64,000 nt of DNA from an uncultured Odoribacter sp. (GCA_900541415.1 UQJP01000019.1:25230-89229), one strand, 5' to 3'; counted from the stretch's first letter, positions 8,965 to 19,079 are shown. Notes: generated by a model not told the origin, from the letters alone. Numbers and translations are program-made.

Positions 8965-9392
8965 AATAATTAATTTTTGAATTCTACTTATTGAAAATTA
9001 ACACATTTACAAACCTATTGTGTGCAAAGATAATAATTTAACAACAAAAAACAATATTAATTTTTATAAAAATTTGTATATTGGAAACACTCGCTTTCAA
9101 CGACAGCCCGACCTGTATTTCCCTAATAACCATAACGCCACAGCCGTCCGCCCGGGCAAAAGTACCCGGAATGTAAATAAAAAACGAAAATTCCGGGAAA
9201 TCCGTAAAATTCCGACCTCCTATTTTCAACTTTCAATTATTAACATTAATTTTACAACTTCATTCATAGTAATGCCTTGTATTCAAACCGATTAAGAACC
9301 GGGAAGAACAAACAGCCATTTTACAATAAGTATAAACGGCCGGGACAAGAATGGAAGAAGTAAACAAATAAACAAGATTTTGATAAATAGCT
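8965..9392. other. Intergenic region between divergent genes
   Basis: 428 bases without a supported gene. It holds the lipoprotein promoter at 9025-9054. The rest is AT-rich, and no consensus promoter for cysS was seen. Short open frames here have no protein-like features. Confidence 0.5.
9025..9054 (-). promoter_or_regulatory. Promoter of the surface lipoprotein gene
   Basis: On the minus strand TTG (9052-9054) is followed after 19 bases by TATCTTTG (9025-9032), an exact match to the Bacteroidetes -33/-7 consensus. The transcript would have a leader of about 55 bases. Confidence 0.75.
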
Positions 9393-10880
9393 ATGGAAAA
9401 TAAACTGACCATATACAACACGTTATCACGGACGAAAGAAGTGTTTGAACCGATCAATCCGCCATTTGTGGGTCTTTACGTTTGCGGGCCTACGGTGTAC
9501 GGCGACGCCCATCTGGGACATGCCCGTCCGGCTATCACTTTCGACCTGCTGTTCCGCTATTTAAAATACCTCGGCTATCAGGTGCGCTATGTGCGTAATA
9601 TCACCGATGTAGGCCACCTGACAAACGACAGCGACGACGGAGAGGACAAGATTGAGAAAAAGGCGAAACTCGATCGTCTGGAACCGATGGAAATCGTTCA
9701 GTTTTACACAAACCGTTACCACAAAAACATGGACGACCTGAACACCTTGCCGCCCAGCATCGAGCCGCACGCTTCCGGCCATATCATCGAGCAGGAAGAG
9801 TTGGTGAAAAAAATCATGGAAAACGGTTTTGCCTATGAAAGTGACGGCAGCATCTATTTCGACGTAGAAGCTTACAACAAAAAATACGATTACGGGAAGC
9901 TCTCCGGACGGCGGGTGGACGAACTGATAGCCAATACCCGTCAGTTGGACGGACAGAATGAGAAAAAGAATTCGTTCGATTTCGCTTTATGGAAAAAGGC
10001 ATCTCCGGAACACATTATGCGCTGGCCTTCTCCCTGGAGCAACGGTTTTCCGGGCTGGCACCTGGAATGTTCGTGCATGAGCCAGAAATACCTGGGCGAC
10101 CGGTTCGACATTCACGGCGGTGGGCTCGACCTTCAATTCCCGCACCACGAATGCGAAATCGCCCAAAGCACCGCAGCCTACGGACATGAAGCCGTGAAAT
10201 ATTGGATGCACAACAACATGATTACCATTAACGGACAGAAAATGGGAAAATCACTGGGTAATTTCATCACACTCGACCAATTATTCTCAGGAGAGAACGA
10301 TGTGCTGGAACAAGCCTATTCCCCCATGACTGTACGTTTTTTCATATTACAGGCCCACTACCGCAGCCCGCTGGACTTTTCAAACGAAGCCCTGAAAGCG
10401 GCGGAGAAAGGCTACGAACGCCTGATGGCAGCCGTAACCACCCTCGACAAGGTGAAGGCTTCCCCGGAAAATACAGTCGATGTCCAGGAACTGTCGGACA
10501 AATGCTTCGAAGCTCTGAACGACGACCTGAATACCCCGATCCTGATCTCGCACCTGTTCGACGGCGTACGAACGATCAATTCGCTGGCAGCAGGGACGGA
10601 AAAGATAGACGAAGGCAACTTAGCCCTGCTGAAAAAACTCTACCACGATTTCACCTATGACATTTTAGGATTGAAAACGGAAACAGGAGCGGCAGGCACG
10701 AACCATGAAGTGTTAGGCAAAGTGCTCGACATGGTGATGTCGATCCGCACAGATGCGAAACAAAAGAAAGACTGGGCGACTTCCGATAAAATCCGGGACG
10801 AGCTGAAAGCTGCCGGAGTGGCCGTAAAGGATACAAAGGACGGATACGAATGGAGTATTATTGAGCCGGAAGAAAAATAA
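9393..10880 (+). CDS. cysS: Cysteinyl-tRNA synthetase
   Basis: 495 residues, normal length. Class I synthetase that charges tRNA-Cys with cysteine in the cytosol. The zinc ligand Cys31 and HIGH-type signature ([16 protein letters not shown], residues 31-46) are present, as are the remaining zinc region (HLECSCM and HHECEIAQS) and the KMSKS loop as KMGKS (283-287). The C-terminal helical anticodon-binding part ends in IIEPEEK. It appears to be followed by genes for a glutaminyl cyclase, ung and a BI-1 protein on the same strand at short spacing. Confidence 0.97.
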   Translation: MENKLTIYNTLSRTKEVFEPINPPFVGLYVCGPTVYGDAHLGHARPAITFDLLFRYLKYLGYQVRYVRNITDVGHLTNDSDDGEDKIEKKAKLDRLEPMEIVQFYTNRYHKNMDDLNTLPPSIEPHASGHIIEQEELVKKIMENGFAYESDGSIYFDVEAYNKKYDYGKLSGRRVDELIANTRQLDGQNEKKNSFDFALWKKASPEHIMRWPSPWSNGFPGWHLECSCMSQKYLGDRFDIHGGGLDLQFPHHECEIAQSTAAYGHEAVKYWMHNNMITINGQKMGKSLGNFITLDQLFSGENDVLEQAYSPMTVRFFILQAHYRSPLDFSNEALKAAEKGYERLMAAVTTLDKVKASPENTVDVQELSDKCFEALNDDLNTPILISHLFDGVRTINSLAAGTEKIDEGNLALLKKLYHDFTYDILGLKTETGAAGTNHEVLGKVLDMVMSIRTDAKQKKDWATSDKIRDELKAAGVAVKDTKDGYEWSIIEPEEK

Positions 10881-10926
10881 GCCCGGTAAGATGAAAATCA
10901 TATCGGTTATACCCTAATTAAACGTT

Positions 10927-12030
10927 ATGCCTTATTACTATTTCATCGTTTTCTTTTTACTGCTCGGTGCCTGCAAGCAAAATGCCGCCACCAAAACGGC
11001 GGAAAAAACCACTCTGCAAGCTCCGGCTTCTCAAAAAGAGACGAAATATGTGGACACCCGATTGACAGCGCCGCAAAAAAACAGTTTATACAGTTTCAAC
11101 GACGAACTGACGATTACTTTTACTCATCCGGAGAATCTCACCGTCGATTCTACGGAATATCTTCTCAACGGCGAAAAGATCGGCACGACAGGCCGGGGAA
11201 TACAGACCTACACCTATCGCCTGCCGGAAACCAAAACCGGAAACAATCTGGTGAAAGTCATTTCGTGGTATGCTGAAGGCAAACAGGGTATTGTTTCAAC
11301 CTACATCCGGGTGAAACCGGACAAAGCTCCCCAAACCTACACCTGGAAAGTCCTTAACACGTTTCCCCACGATCCGAAAGCATACACCCAGGGATTGGTG
11401 TATCAGGACGGATTTATGTACGAAGGCACGGGACAGTACGGAGAATCGACCCTTCGCAAAATAGACATAGCGACAGGCAAAATATTATCGATATTAGGCA
11501 TAGACAGCCAACTGTTCGGCGAAGGGATTACGATTTATAAAGACAAGATATACCAAATCACCTGGCGTTCCCGGAAAGGATTCATTTACGACCTGAACAC
11601 ATTCTCGCTGCAATCGACTTTCACTTATAACACCGAAGGCTGGGGAATTACGACCATCGGCGACAAGCTCGTCATGAGCGACGGCAGCAACAAACTGTAT
11701 CACATCGCCCCTTCCACTTTCAACGTGATTAAAGAAGTAGAGGTTTATGACCACCGGGGAGCGGTGACCCGCCTGAACGAACTGGAATATATCGACGGGC
11801 TGGTATGGGCTAACGTGTGGATGACCGACCGGATCGTGGCCATTAACCCGGAAACGGGAGCCGTGGTTGGCGAAATGAACCTGACCAACCTGTTACCCGC
11901 AAGGGATAAAGCCCGTCTGGACGATACGGACGATGTGCTGAACGGCATTGCCTATAATCCGGAGAAAAAGACATTTTACCTGACCGGGAAAAAATGGCCG
12001 AAACTGTTCGAGGTTTCCGTCCAAAAATAA
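10927..12030 (+). CDS. Glutaminyl-peptide cyclotransferase (lipoprotein)
   Basis: 367 residues with a lipobox LLLGAC (Cys16). The C-terminal two-thirds (about residues 140-367) is a five-bladed propeller of the glutamine cyclotransferase family (PF05096), with signatures FPHDPKAYTQGLVYQDGFMYEG, TGQYGESTLRKID and LNELEYIDGLVWANVW. The family converts N-terminal glutamine of proteins to pyroglutamate. In Bacteroidetes, SPI-cleaved proteins often begin with Gln, which gives a reason for a periplasmic enzyme. Residues 40-120 look like an Ig-like accessory domain. It is 46 bases downstream of cysS. Confidence 0.88.
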   Translation: MPYYYFIVFFLLLGACKQNAATKTAEKTTLQAPASQKETKYVDTRLTAPQKNSLYSFNDELTITFTHPENLTVDSTEYLLNGEKIGTTGRGIQTYTYRLPETKTGNNLVKVISWYAEGKQGIVSTYIRVKPDKAPQTYTWKVLNTFPHDPKAYTQGLVYQDGFMYEGTGQYGESTLRKIDIATGKILSILGIDSQLFGEGITIYKDKIYQITWRSRKGFIYDLNTFSLQSTFTYNTEGWGITTIGDKLVMSDGSNKLYHIAPSTFNVIKEVEVYDHRGAVTRLNELEYIDGLVWANVWMTDRIVAINPETGAVVGEMNLTNLLPARDKARLDDTDDVLNGIAYNPEKKTFYLTGKKWPKLFEVSVQK

Positions 12031-12076
12031 ACTGTGTGCCGAAAATCAAACAAGCTAAAACTAAATAACAACGATC

Positions 12077-12742
12077 GTGGACGTTAAAATTGAAGAATCA
12101 TGGAAAGAACTACTGAAAGATGAGTTTGAAAAACCTTATTTTTCAGAATTGATTACTTTCGTTAAAAACGAGTATCAAACCACTCGTATTTACCCGCCCG
12201 GAAAGCTCATTTTCAATGCTTTCAACCATTGCACGGTGGACAATACGAAAGTCGTTATCTTAGGACAGGACCCTTATCATGGTCCCGGACAAGCGCACGG
12301 GCTTTGCTTTTCCGTTCCGGAAGGAGTGGAACAACCGCCTTCCCTTCAAAATATATTCAAGGAAATATACAACGATTTAGGAACCCCTGTCCCGGCCTCC
12401 GGGAATCTGGAACGCTGGTCCGACCAGGGAGTGCTGCTTCTGAACGCCACCCTCACCGTGCGTGCACACCAGGCAGGCTCACACCAGAACAAAGGCTGGG
12501 AAACGTTCACCGATGCCGTGATTCGCTTGCTGGCCGACCGGAAAAAAAATCTTGTATTCCTGCTTTGGGGCTCTTACGCCCAGCGTAAAGGCGCTTTTAT
12601 CGACACGCATAAACATTTAGTGCTGAAATGCGTGCATCCCTCCCCTCTGTCGGCCAACCGGGGAGGCTGGTTCGGGAATCACCAGTTCAGCCAAACCAAT
12701 CAATATTTAAAAGAACACGGACTATCAGAAATTCAATGGTAA
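12077..12742 (+). CDS. ung: Uracil-DNA glycosylase (family 1)
   Basis: 221 residues from a GTG start; the following sequence MDVKIEESWK matches the usual N-terminus, so the GTG is preferred. It removes uracil from DNA to begin base excision repair. The water-activating loop GQDPYHG (63-69, Asp65), the Pro-rich PPSLQN loop and the minor-groove loop HPSPLSANRGG (from His187) are all intact. It lies 46 bases after the cyclase gene and 8 bases before the BI-1 gene. Confidence 0.97.
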   Translation: MDVKIEESWKELLKDEFEKPYFSELITFVKNEYQTTRIYPPGKLIFNAFNHCTVDNTKVVILGQDPYHGPGQAHGLCFSVPEGVEQPPSLQNIFKEIYNDLGTPVPASGNLERWSDQGVLLLNATLTVRAHQAGSHQNKGWETFTDAVIRLLADRKKNLVFLLWGSYAQRKGAFIDTHKHLVLKCVHPSPLSANRGGWFGNHQFSQTNQYLKEHGLSEIQW

Positions 12743-12750
12743 ATTAAATT

Positions 12751-13455
12751 ATGAGCTACGATTTAGAAACAACAACCGCAAACCGGTATCAGACTGCCGC
12801 CACAGCAACCAATACATTAATCAGAAATGTATACACCTGGATGTGTACAGCCCTTTTACTGACCGGAGGAACGGCAACCCTGGTAGCCAATACGCCCTCT
12901 ATCGCAGAAGCCGTATTGAGTAACAACATATTATTCTGGGGATTGCTTATCGCCCAGCTGGGAGTGGTATGGGTGATGTCGGCCCGGGTAAACCAATTCA
13001 GTTTGAGAACGCTTTCAACCCTTTTCATGCTCTATTCGGTATTAACGGGAATCACCTTTTCGATCTATTTTTTCATTTTCACCGCTGAATCCATCGCTTC
13101 CACATTTTTTATAACGGCAGGAACTTTCGGAGCGATGAGCCTGTACGGTTATTTCACGAAAACCGACCTGACCAAAATAGGTAATCTCTGTATTATGGTG
13201 CTGGTTGGAATCATCATTGCCTCTGTGGTGAACTTTTTCCTGAAAAGCGAAACCCTGTATTGGGTAGTTACCTATATCGGAGTTGCCGTATTCATCGGGC
13301 TGATCGCCTGGGACACCCAGAAAATCAAAGCCCTGGCCCGGATGGACGACAACGAACACACCCAGAAATGGGCGATTTTAGGCGCGCTGACCTTATATTT
13401 GGATTTTATCAACCTGTTCATCATGCTGTTGAGGATACTGGGAAAAAGAAGATAA
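12751..13455 (+). CDS. Bax inhibitor-1/YccA-family membrane protein
   Basis: 234 residues with seven hydrophobic segments from about residue 32 to the end. The family signature is visible in the C-terminal part (GVAVFIGLIAWDTQKIK and LYLDFINLFIMLLRILGKR). BI-1/YccA proteins are inner-membrane proteins proposed to conduct Ca2+/H+ or to modulate FtsH; the role here is not known. The gene starts 8 bases after ung, so the two are probably co-transcribed. Confidence 0.9.
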   Translation: MSYDLETTTANRYQTAATATNTLIRNVYTWMCTALLLTGGTATLVANTPSIAEAVLSNNILFWGLLIAQLGVVWVMSARVNQFSLRTLSTLFMLYSVLTGITFSIYFFIFTAESIASTFFITAGTFGAMSLYGYFTKTDLTKIGNLCIMVLVGIIIASVVNFFLKSETLYWVVTYIGVAVFIGLIAWDTQKIKALARMDDNEHTQKWAILGALTLYLDFINLFIMLLRILGKRR

Positions 13456-13671
13456 AAAGCAGTGACCGATCCCATCGGCCTTATAAACAGAAATTTTATC
13501 CTAATTGTGCAACACTTTATTCAGAATTTCTTAATTTTGAACCATACAAAAGAAATGCCTTGATTACTTGTGCGTAAAGAACAAAAGATAAAATCAAATC
13601 ATAATCGGGTATTTATCCTATAAATAATATCAACGTGGCGTGCCACTTAAGTAAATTCTAAAATAAACACT

Positions 13672-14667
13672 ATGGTTAGTTACAAAGAACTGGGGCTGGT
13701 AAACAGCAGAGAGCTTTTCAAAAAAGCTATGGCAGGCAAATATGCTATTGCTGCCTTCAATTTCAACAACATGGAACAAATGCAAGCCATTATATCTGCT
13801 GCTGTTGAAACAAAATCACCGGTTATCCTTCAAGTATCCGGCGGTGCCCGTAAATATGCCAATCAAACCCTCCTGCGCTATATGGCTCAGGGAGCAGTAG
13901 AATATGCAAAAGAATTGGGATTGAATATTCCTATCGTTCTTCACTTAGACCATGGCGATTCATTCGAGCTTTGCAAAAGCTGTATCGATATGGGCTTCTC
14001 GTCTGTGATGATCGATGGTTCTCATTTCTCATACGAAGAAAATGTAGCCCTGACGAAAAAAGTGGTGGACTATGCACACCAATTCGATGTTACCGTTGAA
14101 GGTGAGCTGGGTGTATTGGCCGGTGTAGAAGACGAAGTTTCTGCAGAACACCACACCTATACCCGTCCGGAAGAAGTGGAAGATTTCGTTAAGAGAACAG
14201 GCGTGGATTCACTGGCAATCTCTATCGGTACTTCTCACGGTGCCAATAAATTCAAACCGGAACAATGTACCCGCAATGCCGATGGAATTTTAGTTCCTCC
14301 CCCATTGCGCTTCGACATTCTGGAAGAAATTGAAAAACGTATTCCGGGATTCCCGATCGTTCTTCACGGTTCGTCTTCCGTACCTCAGGATAAAGTGGCT
14401 ATCATCAACAAATATGGTGGCAAGCTGAAAGATGCTATCGGTATTCCGGAAGAACAGCTTCGTAAAGCAGCTACTTCTGCCGTATGTAAAATCAACATCG
14501 ACTCTGACGGCCGTTTGGCAATGACAGCAGCCGTGAGAGAAATCTTCGCTACCAAACCGGAAGAATTTGACCCGAGAAAATACCTCGGTCCGGCTCGCGA
14601 TGCCCTGAAAGAACTTTACAAGCACAAATTAATCAGCGTATTAGGCAGCGCCAATACCGTTGAATAA
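13672..14667 (+). CDS. fba: Class II fructose-1,6-bisphosphate aldolase
   Basis: 331 residues. Zinc-dependent aldolase of glycolysis and gluconeogenesis in the cytosol. The catalytic/metal motifs are in place: HLDHGDSFE with the paired His and Asp, SVMIDGSHFSYEENV, VEGELGVLAG and VLHGSSSVP. Codon choice is noticeably closer to that of highly expressed genes than in the neighbours (many GCT, GGT, CGT codons). It stands alone, with a 216-base upstream gap and a clean terminator at 14691-14715. Confidence 0.96.
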   Translation: MVSYKELGLVNSRELFKKAMAGKYAIAAFNFNNMEQMQAIISAAVETKSPVILQVSGGARKYANQTLLRYMAQGAVEYAKELGLNIPIVLHLDHGDSFELCKSCIDMGFSSVMIDGSHFSYEENVALTKKVVDYAHQFDVTVEGELGVLAGVEDEVSAEHHTYTRPEEVEDFVKRTGVDSLAISIGTSHGANKFKPEQCTRNADGILVPPPLRFDILEEIEKRIPGFPIVLHGSSSVPQDKVAIINKYGGKLKDAIGIPEEQLRKAATSAVCKINIDSDGRLAMTAAVREIFATKPEEFDPRKYLGPARDALKELYKHKLISVLGSANTVE

Positions 14668-14690
14668 AAAGTGGTAACAGTAAATAAAAG

Positions 14691-14715
14691 AAAGAGCCTC
14701 CGGGCTCTTTTTTTA
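14691..14715 (+). terminator. Rho-independent terminator after fba
   Basis: AAAGAGCC (14691-14698) and GGCTCTTT (14703-14710) pair across a four-base loop, followed by a T run. Confidence 0.9.
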
Positions 14716-15107
14716 TTTTCCCCCTTTCTCTTCAAACAAGCCGGGGATTTCTCCCGGAAAATTCCGCTTCCCCCCAACAACACACCCCTCCCACCGCTCC
14801 GGCGGGCCAACGCCAACCTATTCCTTAGCGAACATTCCTAACCACACAAGCATCCAACCACACACGCAACAAGCCTCACACAGGAACATCGCCACTCCAC
14901 GAAGAATCCCCTCATCCTCCCTGCCACAAACGTTTCACCCACACCGAAAAATAATATTTTCGACCTTCCTTTAACTCTATTCACAAGAATACCACAATCC
15001 TAAAACGGTTAAAAAATCACCAATTCACAAATATTTTGATTTTATTTTCATATATTTAAAAACGGTTAAAATCAGTCAAACAAATATCCTAAAATAAATA
15101 CAGATTT
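14716..15107. other. Intergenic region with an AAAACGGTTAAAA direct repeat
   Basis: About 390 bases with no supported gene. The first half is unusually rich in C and A on the plus strand. AAAACGGTTAAAA occurs at 15002-15014 and again at 15059-15071, 57 bases apart and just before the next gene. The pair could be a regulator binding site. Confidence 0.4.
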
Positions 15108-16916
15108 ATGAACAAACCAATACACAAGAAGTATCTATCCGAAACCAACGCGCAAAAACACAATTACACGCGTAATACAAAAAAACTCTTCTTTTCTCTT
15201 TGCTTTTTATTATCGTTCGCATTCTCGAATGCACAAACCTTCTCGAATTTAGGTTTTGAATACTGGCAGGGCAATAAATTCCCCTTATTCTGGCAACATC
15301 CGGGAACCACCGTTTCTTCCGACTCCGTGACCAAACTATCCGGCAAATATTCTTTAAAAGCCATCCGGCAAAACACAGGAACGCAAGAGGCCAACAGCCC
15401 ATACGGATTAATTTTACAATATACACAAACCGCTTTTCCGAATATGGATTTCCAAAACAAGAAATTCGAGGTTTCCGTTCAGATAAAAAGTAAATTCGCC
15501 GACACTTCAGGCTATGCAAACGTCTTTATCCAATTCATTGATCCTTTAAATCCCGGAAATAGCAGCATATCTATGGGAGATCAAGTGAAACAGCAAGAAG
15601 GGTGGACAAAATCGGCCACTTCCATCACCATTGGGGAAACGACATCGGCTTCCGTCATAATCATGGGGGTGATGATGGGAGGACAGGGAGAGATGTGGCT
15701 GGACGATTATCAAATCACCTGCAACGGGCAACCATCCGAAGAAACCAGCCCCAGAACGACAGACCTTTCGGACAAAGAAAAAAAATGGCTGGCTTCTAAC
15801 GTCATTCCGATAACCGGGGAAACACTGACTGCTGAAAAAACATTTGCAAAAAAAATTTCCGGATCGCAAATCATCGGGATAGGAGACAATGTGCACGGCT
15901 CAGCATCGGTTGTAATGCTGAAAAACATCTTCTCTAAAAACCTCATCGAAAAGGAAGGATTCACGATATTCGCCATTGAAGACAGCCCGTGTACCGGAGA
16001 ACTTTTAAACCAATATGTCTCAGGGCTATCGGATTACATCCCGCAAGACATAAACGTAATGTATAACAATCCGGGATTCATGAATATGCTGTCCTGGATA
16101 AAAGAATACAACAAATCGGCAACGAAAAAAGTCAGGATTTTCGGCGTAGATATAAATGCCAGGTATGAAAGACAACTTAAAACCCTCGCCCAGGCCATGT
16201 CAAACAAATACACCCTTCCCTTAGATTCGATCGATGCCATTCTAAAATCGACATTCCAAAAATGGAATTATAGATCGAATGACAGAATACCATTTTCCGA
16301 GGCACAAAAACAATATATCACAGGAAACATAGAGCGTATTAAAGAAGAAATCAACCGGACGAATACGGACGAAAATCAAAAAACGTTACTTTATTATTAT
16401 GCCAACAACCTTCTTCATTATCTGACATTCAGCAGGCAAGAGAGAGAAAAACAAATGGCTGGAAATATCGGTTGGCTTCTCTCGCGGAATCCCGGTGAAA
16501 AAATGATCTATTTAGCCCATAACTCACATGTCAGCAACAACAACTACAATTTCGAAGGGAAAAGAACAGGAGCCTGGCTAAAAGAACAGTTTAAAAATAA
16601 ATATTACATCATCGGAACTTGCTACTTCGATGGCACCGACTCCTATAAAAAATCGGCTTTGGGTCATTCCCACCCCATCATCAACGAAGCTGTCCGGGGA
16701 TCGTACGAAAACCTGTTCAGGCAAATCAAACAAGATTGCTTTTACCTGGATTTAAGTAAACTGACAGAGAACTCATATAACAAATGGTTGTTCCAGCCCA
16801 TGTTAATGAGGAATTACGGTGTCGAGCCATTTAACTATTACCATGAATTTTCTATAACAAACCTCTATCCTGAATATGACGGGGTTGTGTTCATAAAAAG
16901 TTCGATCCCTTTATAA
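15108..16916 (+). CDS. Erythromycin-esterase-family secreted protein
   Basis: 602 residues. A long charged N-tail precedes the hydrophobic signal core (LFFSLCFLLSFAFSNAQ, residues about 27-43); no later ATG fits. Residues about 45-205 resemble a jelly-roll carbohydrate-binding-like domain. Residues about 250-600 match the erythromycin esterase family (PF05139): GIGDNVHGSASVV, FTIFAIEDSP, IFGVDIN and MIYLAHNSHVSNN. Known members hydrolyse macrolide lactones, but most relatives are uncharacterised. The usual GEATHG loop reads GDNVHG here, so macrolide hydrolysis should not be assumed. It is monocistronic with a strong hairpin after it. Confidence 0.8.
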   Translation: MNKPIHKKYLSETNAQKHNYTRNTKKLFFSLCFLLSFAFSNAQTFSNLGFEYWQGNKFPLFWQHPGTTVSSDSVTKLSGKYSLKAIRQNTGTQEANSPYGLILQYTQTAFPNMDFQNKKFEVSVQIKSKFADTSGYANVFIQFIDPLNPGNSSISMGDQVKQQEGWTKSATSITIGETTSASVIIMGVMMGGQGEMWLDDYQITCNGQPSEETSPRTTDLSDKEKKWLASNVIPITGETLTAEKTFAKKISGSQIIGIGDNVHGSASVVMLKNIFSKNLIEKEGFTIFAIEDSPCTGELLNQYVSGLSDYIPQDINVMYNNPGFMNMLSWIKEYNKSATKKVRIFGVDINARYERQLKTLAQAMSNKYTLPLDSIDAILKSTFQKWNYRSNDRIPFSEAQKQYITGNIERIKEEINRTNTDENQKTLLYYYANNLLHYLTFSRQEREKQMAGNIGWLLSRNPGEKMIYLAHNSHVSNNNYNFEGKRTGAWLKEQFKNKYYIIGTCYFDGTDSYKKSALGHSHPIINEAVRGSYENLFRQIKQDCFYLDLSKLTENSYNKWLFQPMLMRNYGVEPFNYYHEFSITNLYPEYDGVVFIKSSIPL

Positions 16917-16950
16917 ATCCGGGCAAATCCGGATTTCGGGAAATCATCCG

Positions 16951-16994
16951 GGTACTGAGGCGCGAAAATTATTTCAGCCGCCTCAGTACCTTTT
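16951..16994 (+). terminator. Strong hairpin after the esterase-family gene
   Basis: GGTACTGAGGCG (16951-16962) pairs perfectly with CGCCTCAGTACC (16979-16990), followed by TTTT. Confidence 0.8.
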
Positions 16995-17335
16995 CGGTTA
17001 AAACCGCCACTTTTTTCTTACCACAAAAAACGCATGGAACATCGTATATATAATATAGAATCGTATGTTTGTATGTGAAAGAGTTATGTGATAAACGCTG
17101 GCATTCTCCCCCCAAAAATTAGGGAACAGACGAAAAAACGCTTCTCTTTTCCATACAATCTCGATCAACCGATTTATTTTTGACAACAAAATAAATTCAA
17201 CAGCGATTTAAAACAAAAGGGAACGGCAGCCCAACAGGAATGACAGCGGTTTACAAGCCATATAGCCGGAAAGACTTTTCCGGAATTTTACAAACCTTAT
17301 AGCCCGGATTCAGTATACTACAAAAAATATCCGAT
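16995..17335. other. Intergenic region with tandem repeat before NDH-2
   Basis: No gene seen. An imperfect direct repeat, TTACAAGCCATATAGCCGGA at 17251-17270 and a close copy at 17288-17308, flanks a small stem CCGGAAA/TTTCCGG (17266-17283). It lies just upstream of the dehydrogenase gene and may be regulatory. Confidence 0.4.
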
Positions 17336-18637
17336 ATGAACCCAAATATTCCAGAAACAGGCAGAAAACGTGTCGTAATCATCGGCGGAGGTTTCGGAGG
17401 ACTGACTTTGGCCAGTAAATTGCGAAAAAGTAATTTTCAATTAGTCTTGCTCGACCGCACCAATTACCACCAATTCCAGCCTTTGCTCTATCAGGTAGCC
17501 ACTGCCGGATTGAATCCCGGCTCTATTGCTTTTCCCTTCCGGAAAGATTTTCGGAAATTCAAGGATTTCCATTTCCGCATGACCGAGGTCACCAGGATCG
17601 ATCCGAAGAAAAATGAAGTTGAAACACCGATAGGCACGATCCACTACGATTATTTAGTGATCGCCGCCGGAACAGATACCAATTACTACGGCATGGAAAA
17701 CATCCGCCGTTATGCGCTCCCGATGAAAAGCCTGACCGAAGCCATGACCTTGCGTAACCAATTATTACTGAATTTTGAAAAAGCACTCACCGTAAGCCGG
17801 GATGAAAAAAGGCAGCGTTTATTAAATATCGTCGTGGTTGGAGGCGGAGCCACGGGAGTGGAAATTTCAGGAGCATTGTCCGAAATGAAACGCTATGTAC
17901 TGAAAAAGGATTATCCGGAACTCACCAAAAACGAACTGAATATCTATCTGATTGAAGGCTCTCCCCGGCTTCTCGGTAGCATGTCGGAAGCCTCTTCGGC
18001 AAAAGCCCTGAAATTTCTTCAGAACATGGGAGTAGAAGTCATGACAAATACGAAAGTCGTCGATTATGTCGATAACCAAATTATCCTCGATCAGGGAGAA
18101 CCAATCCGTACCGATACGATTATTTGGGTCAGCGGGGTGAAAGCCAACTTTCTGGAAGGCATCCCTTCGGAAGCTATCGGCAGAGGCGGAAGAATATATG
18201 TAGACGAATACAACCGCCTGAAAGGGGAAGAGCACATTTTCGCAATCGGGGATATTTGCCTGCAAACCGAAACGGATTACCCCAACGGGCATCCCCAAGT
18301 GGCACAAGTGGCTCTGCAACAGGCGAAACATTTGGTAAAAAACCTGAAACGCCATCAAAAAGGCGATTCCCTGCACCCTTTCCACTACCACAACAAAGGA
18401 ACTCTCGCCACCGTCGGGCGAAATCGGGCCGTAGCGGAATTACCCCACATAAAAACCCAGGGCTTTTTTGCCTGGTTCCTTTGGATGGCTGTACACCTGC
18501 GTTCTATTTTAGGAGTGAGAAACCGGCTGGAAATTTTATTGAACTGGATTTGGAACTACCTGACCTACGATCAGGCAATCCGTCTAATCTTTAAAACACC
18601 AGAAAATAAGCATCGTGAAGAGGCCTTAAAAAAATAA
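17336..18637 (+). CDS. ndh: Type II NADH:quinone oxidoreductase
   Basis: 433 residues. Single-subunit, non-proton-pumping NADH dehydrogenase bound to the inner face of the cytoplasmic membrane. The FAD Rossmann motif GGGFGG (17-22) and the NADH Rossmann motif VVVGGGATGVE near residue 166 are both intact. The signature YHQFQPLLYQVATAGL and the FAIGDI motif near the C-terminus are also present. The Arg/aromatic-rich C-terminal tail can anchor it to the membrane. The gene symbol reflects family membership. Confidence 0.9.
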   Translation: MNPNIPETGRKRVVIIGGGFGGLTLASKLRKSNFQLVLLDRTNYHQFQPLLYQVATAGLNPGSIAFPFRKDFRKFKDFHFRMTEVTRIDPKKNEVETPIGTIHYDYLVIAAGTDTNYYGMENIRRYALPMKSLTEAMTLRNQLLLNFEKALTVSRDEKRQRLLNIVVVGGGATGVEISGALSEMKRYVLKKDYPELTKNELNIYLIEGSPRLLGSMSEASSAKALKFLQNMGVEVMTNTKVVDYVDNQIILDQGEPIRTDTIIWVSGVKANFLEGIPSEAIGRGGRIYVDEYNRLKGEEHIFAIGDICLQTETDYPNGHPQVAQVALQQAKHLVKNLKRHQKGDSLHPFHYHNKGTLATVGRNRAVAELPHIKTQGFFAWFLWMAVHLRSILGVRNRLEILLNWIWNYLTYDQAIRLIFKTPENKHREEALKK

Positions 18638-18721
18638 TAGGAATACATAATATAATCAAAAAAGTAAACCTTTTGCCTGCTGGCCCCGTATATCCCTCTC
18701 ACACCTATTAATTTTTATCGT

Positions 18722-18949
18722 ATGAGATTGGTTATTACAGGAACACTTGCTTTAATCATTTTAATTATAATATGCGCCATCGGCAAACACGACACCGACA
18801 ACGCTCAGTCGATTTCAACCCCTGCGTCCCCTAAAAAGGCGGCGGAACATCCGTATTTTATTCCGTTTTATGATTTCGGGGGACAAAAGAACTTCATTTT
18901 TCCACAAACAGTCGAAAAAGTTTTCCACTTATCCCTTCCCCGCAAATAA
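18722..18949 (+). CDS. Small single-helix membrane protein, function unknown
   Basis: 75 residues. A hydrophobic helix at about 3-21 (VITGTLALIILIIICAI) is followed by a polar tail with aromatic and basic residues (YFIPFYDFGGQK). No family recognised. It lies between ndh and the ilv leader region. The start ATG at 18722 is the first available, with no clear ribosome-binding site, as is common in this group. Confidence 0.5.
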   Translation: MRLVITGTLALIILIIICAIGKHDTDNAQSISTPASPKKAAEHPYFIPFYDFGGQKNFIFPQTVEKVFHLSLPRK

Positions 18950-19026
18950 ATTATAATCCACACAAACGTTTCCATTTGTATAATTCTATACATTTTGAAA
19001 ATAGAATGTAAAAAATAGGAGAAATA

Positions 19027-19069
19027 TTTGGTTTTTCATTTTTTTCATGATTATATTTGTTGCAACAAA
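19027..19069 (+). promoter_or_regulatory. ilv operon promoter with palindrome at the start point
   Basis: TTTG at 19027-19030 and TATATTTG at 19052-19059 (spacing 21) form a Bacteroidetes promoter. A perfect 14-base palindrome, TTTGTTGCAACAAA (19056-19069), overlaps the end of the -7 box and the expected start of transcription, so a repressor could act there in addition to the attenuators downstream. Confidence 0.65.
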
Positions 19070-19079
19070 CAAGAAAACA

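Noticed and set aside
18722..18949. The small membrane protein as an ilv leader peptide
   Set aside because: It lies 130 bases before the ilv leader peptides and upstream of the mapped-looking promoter at 19027-19059, with no attenuator of its own.
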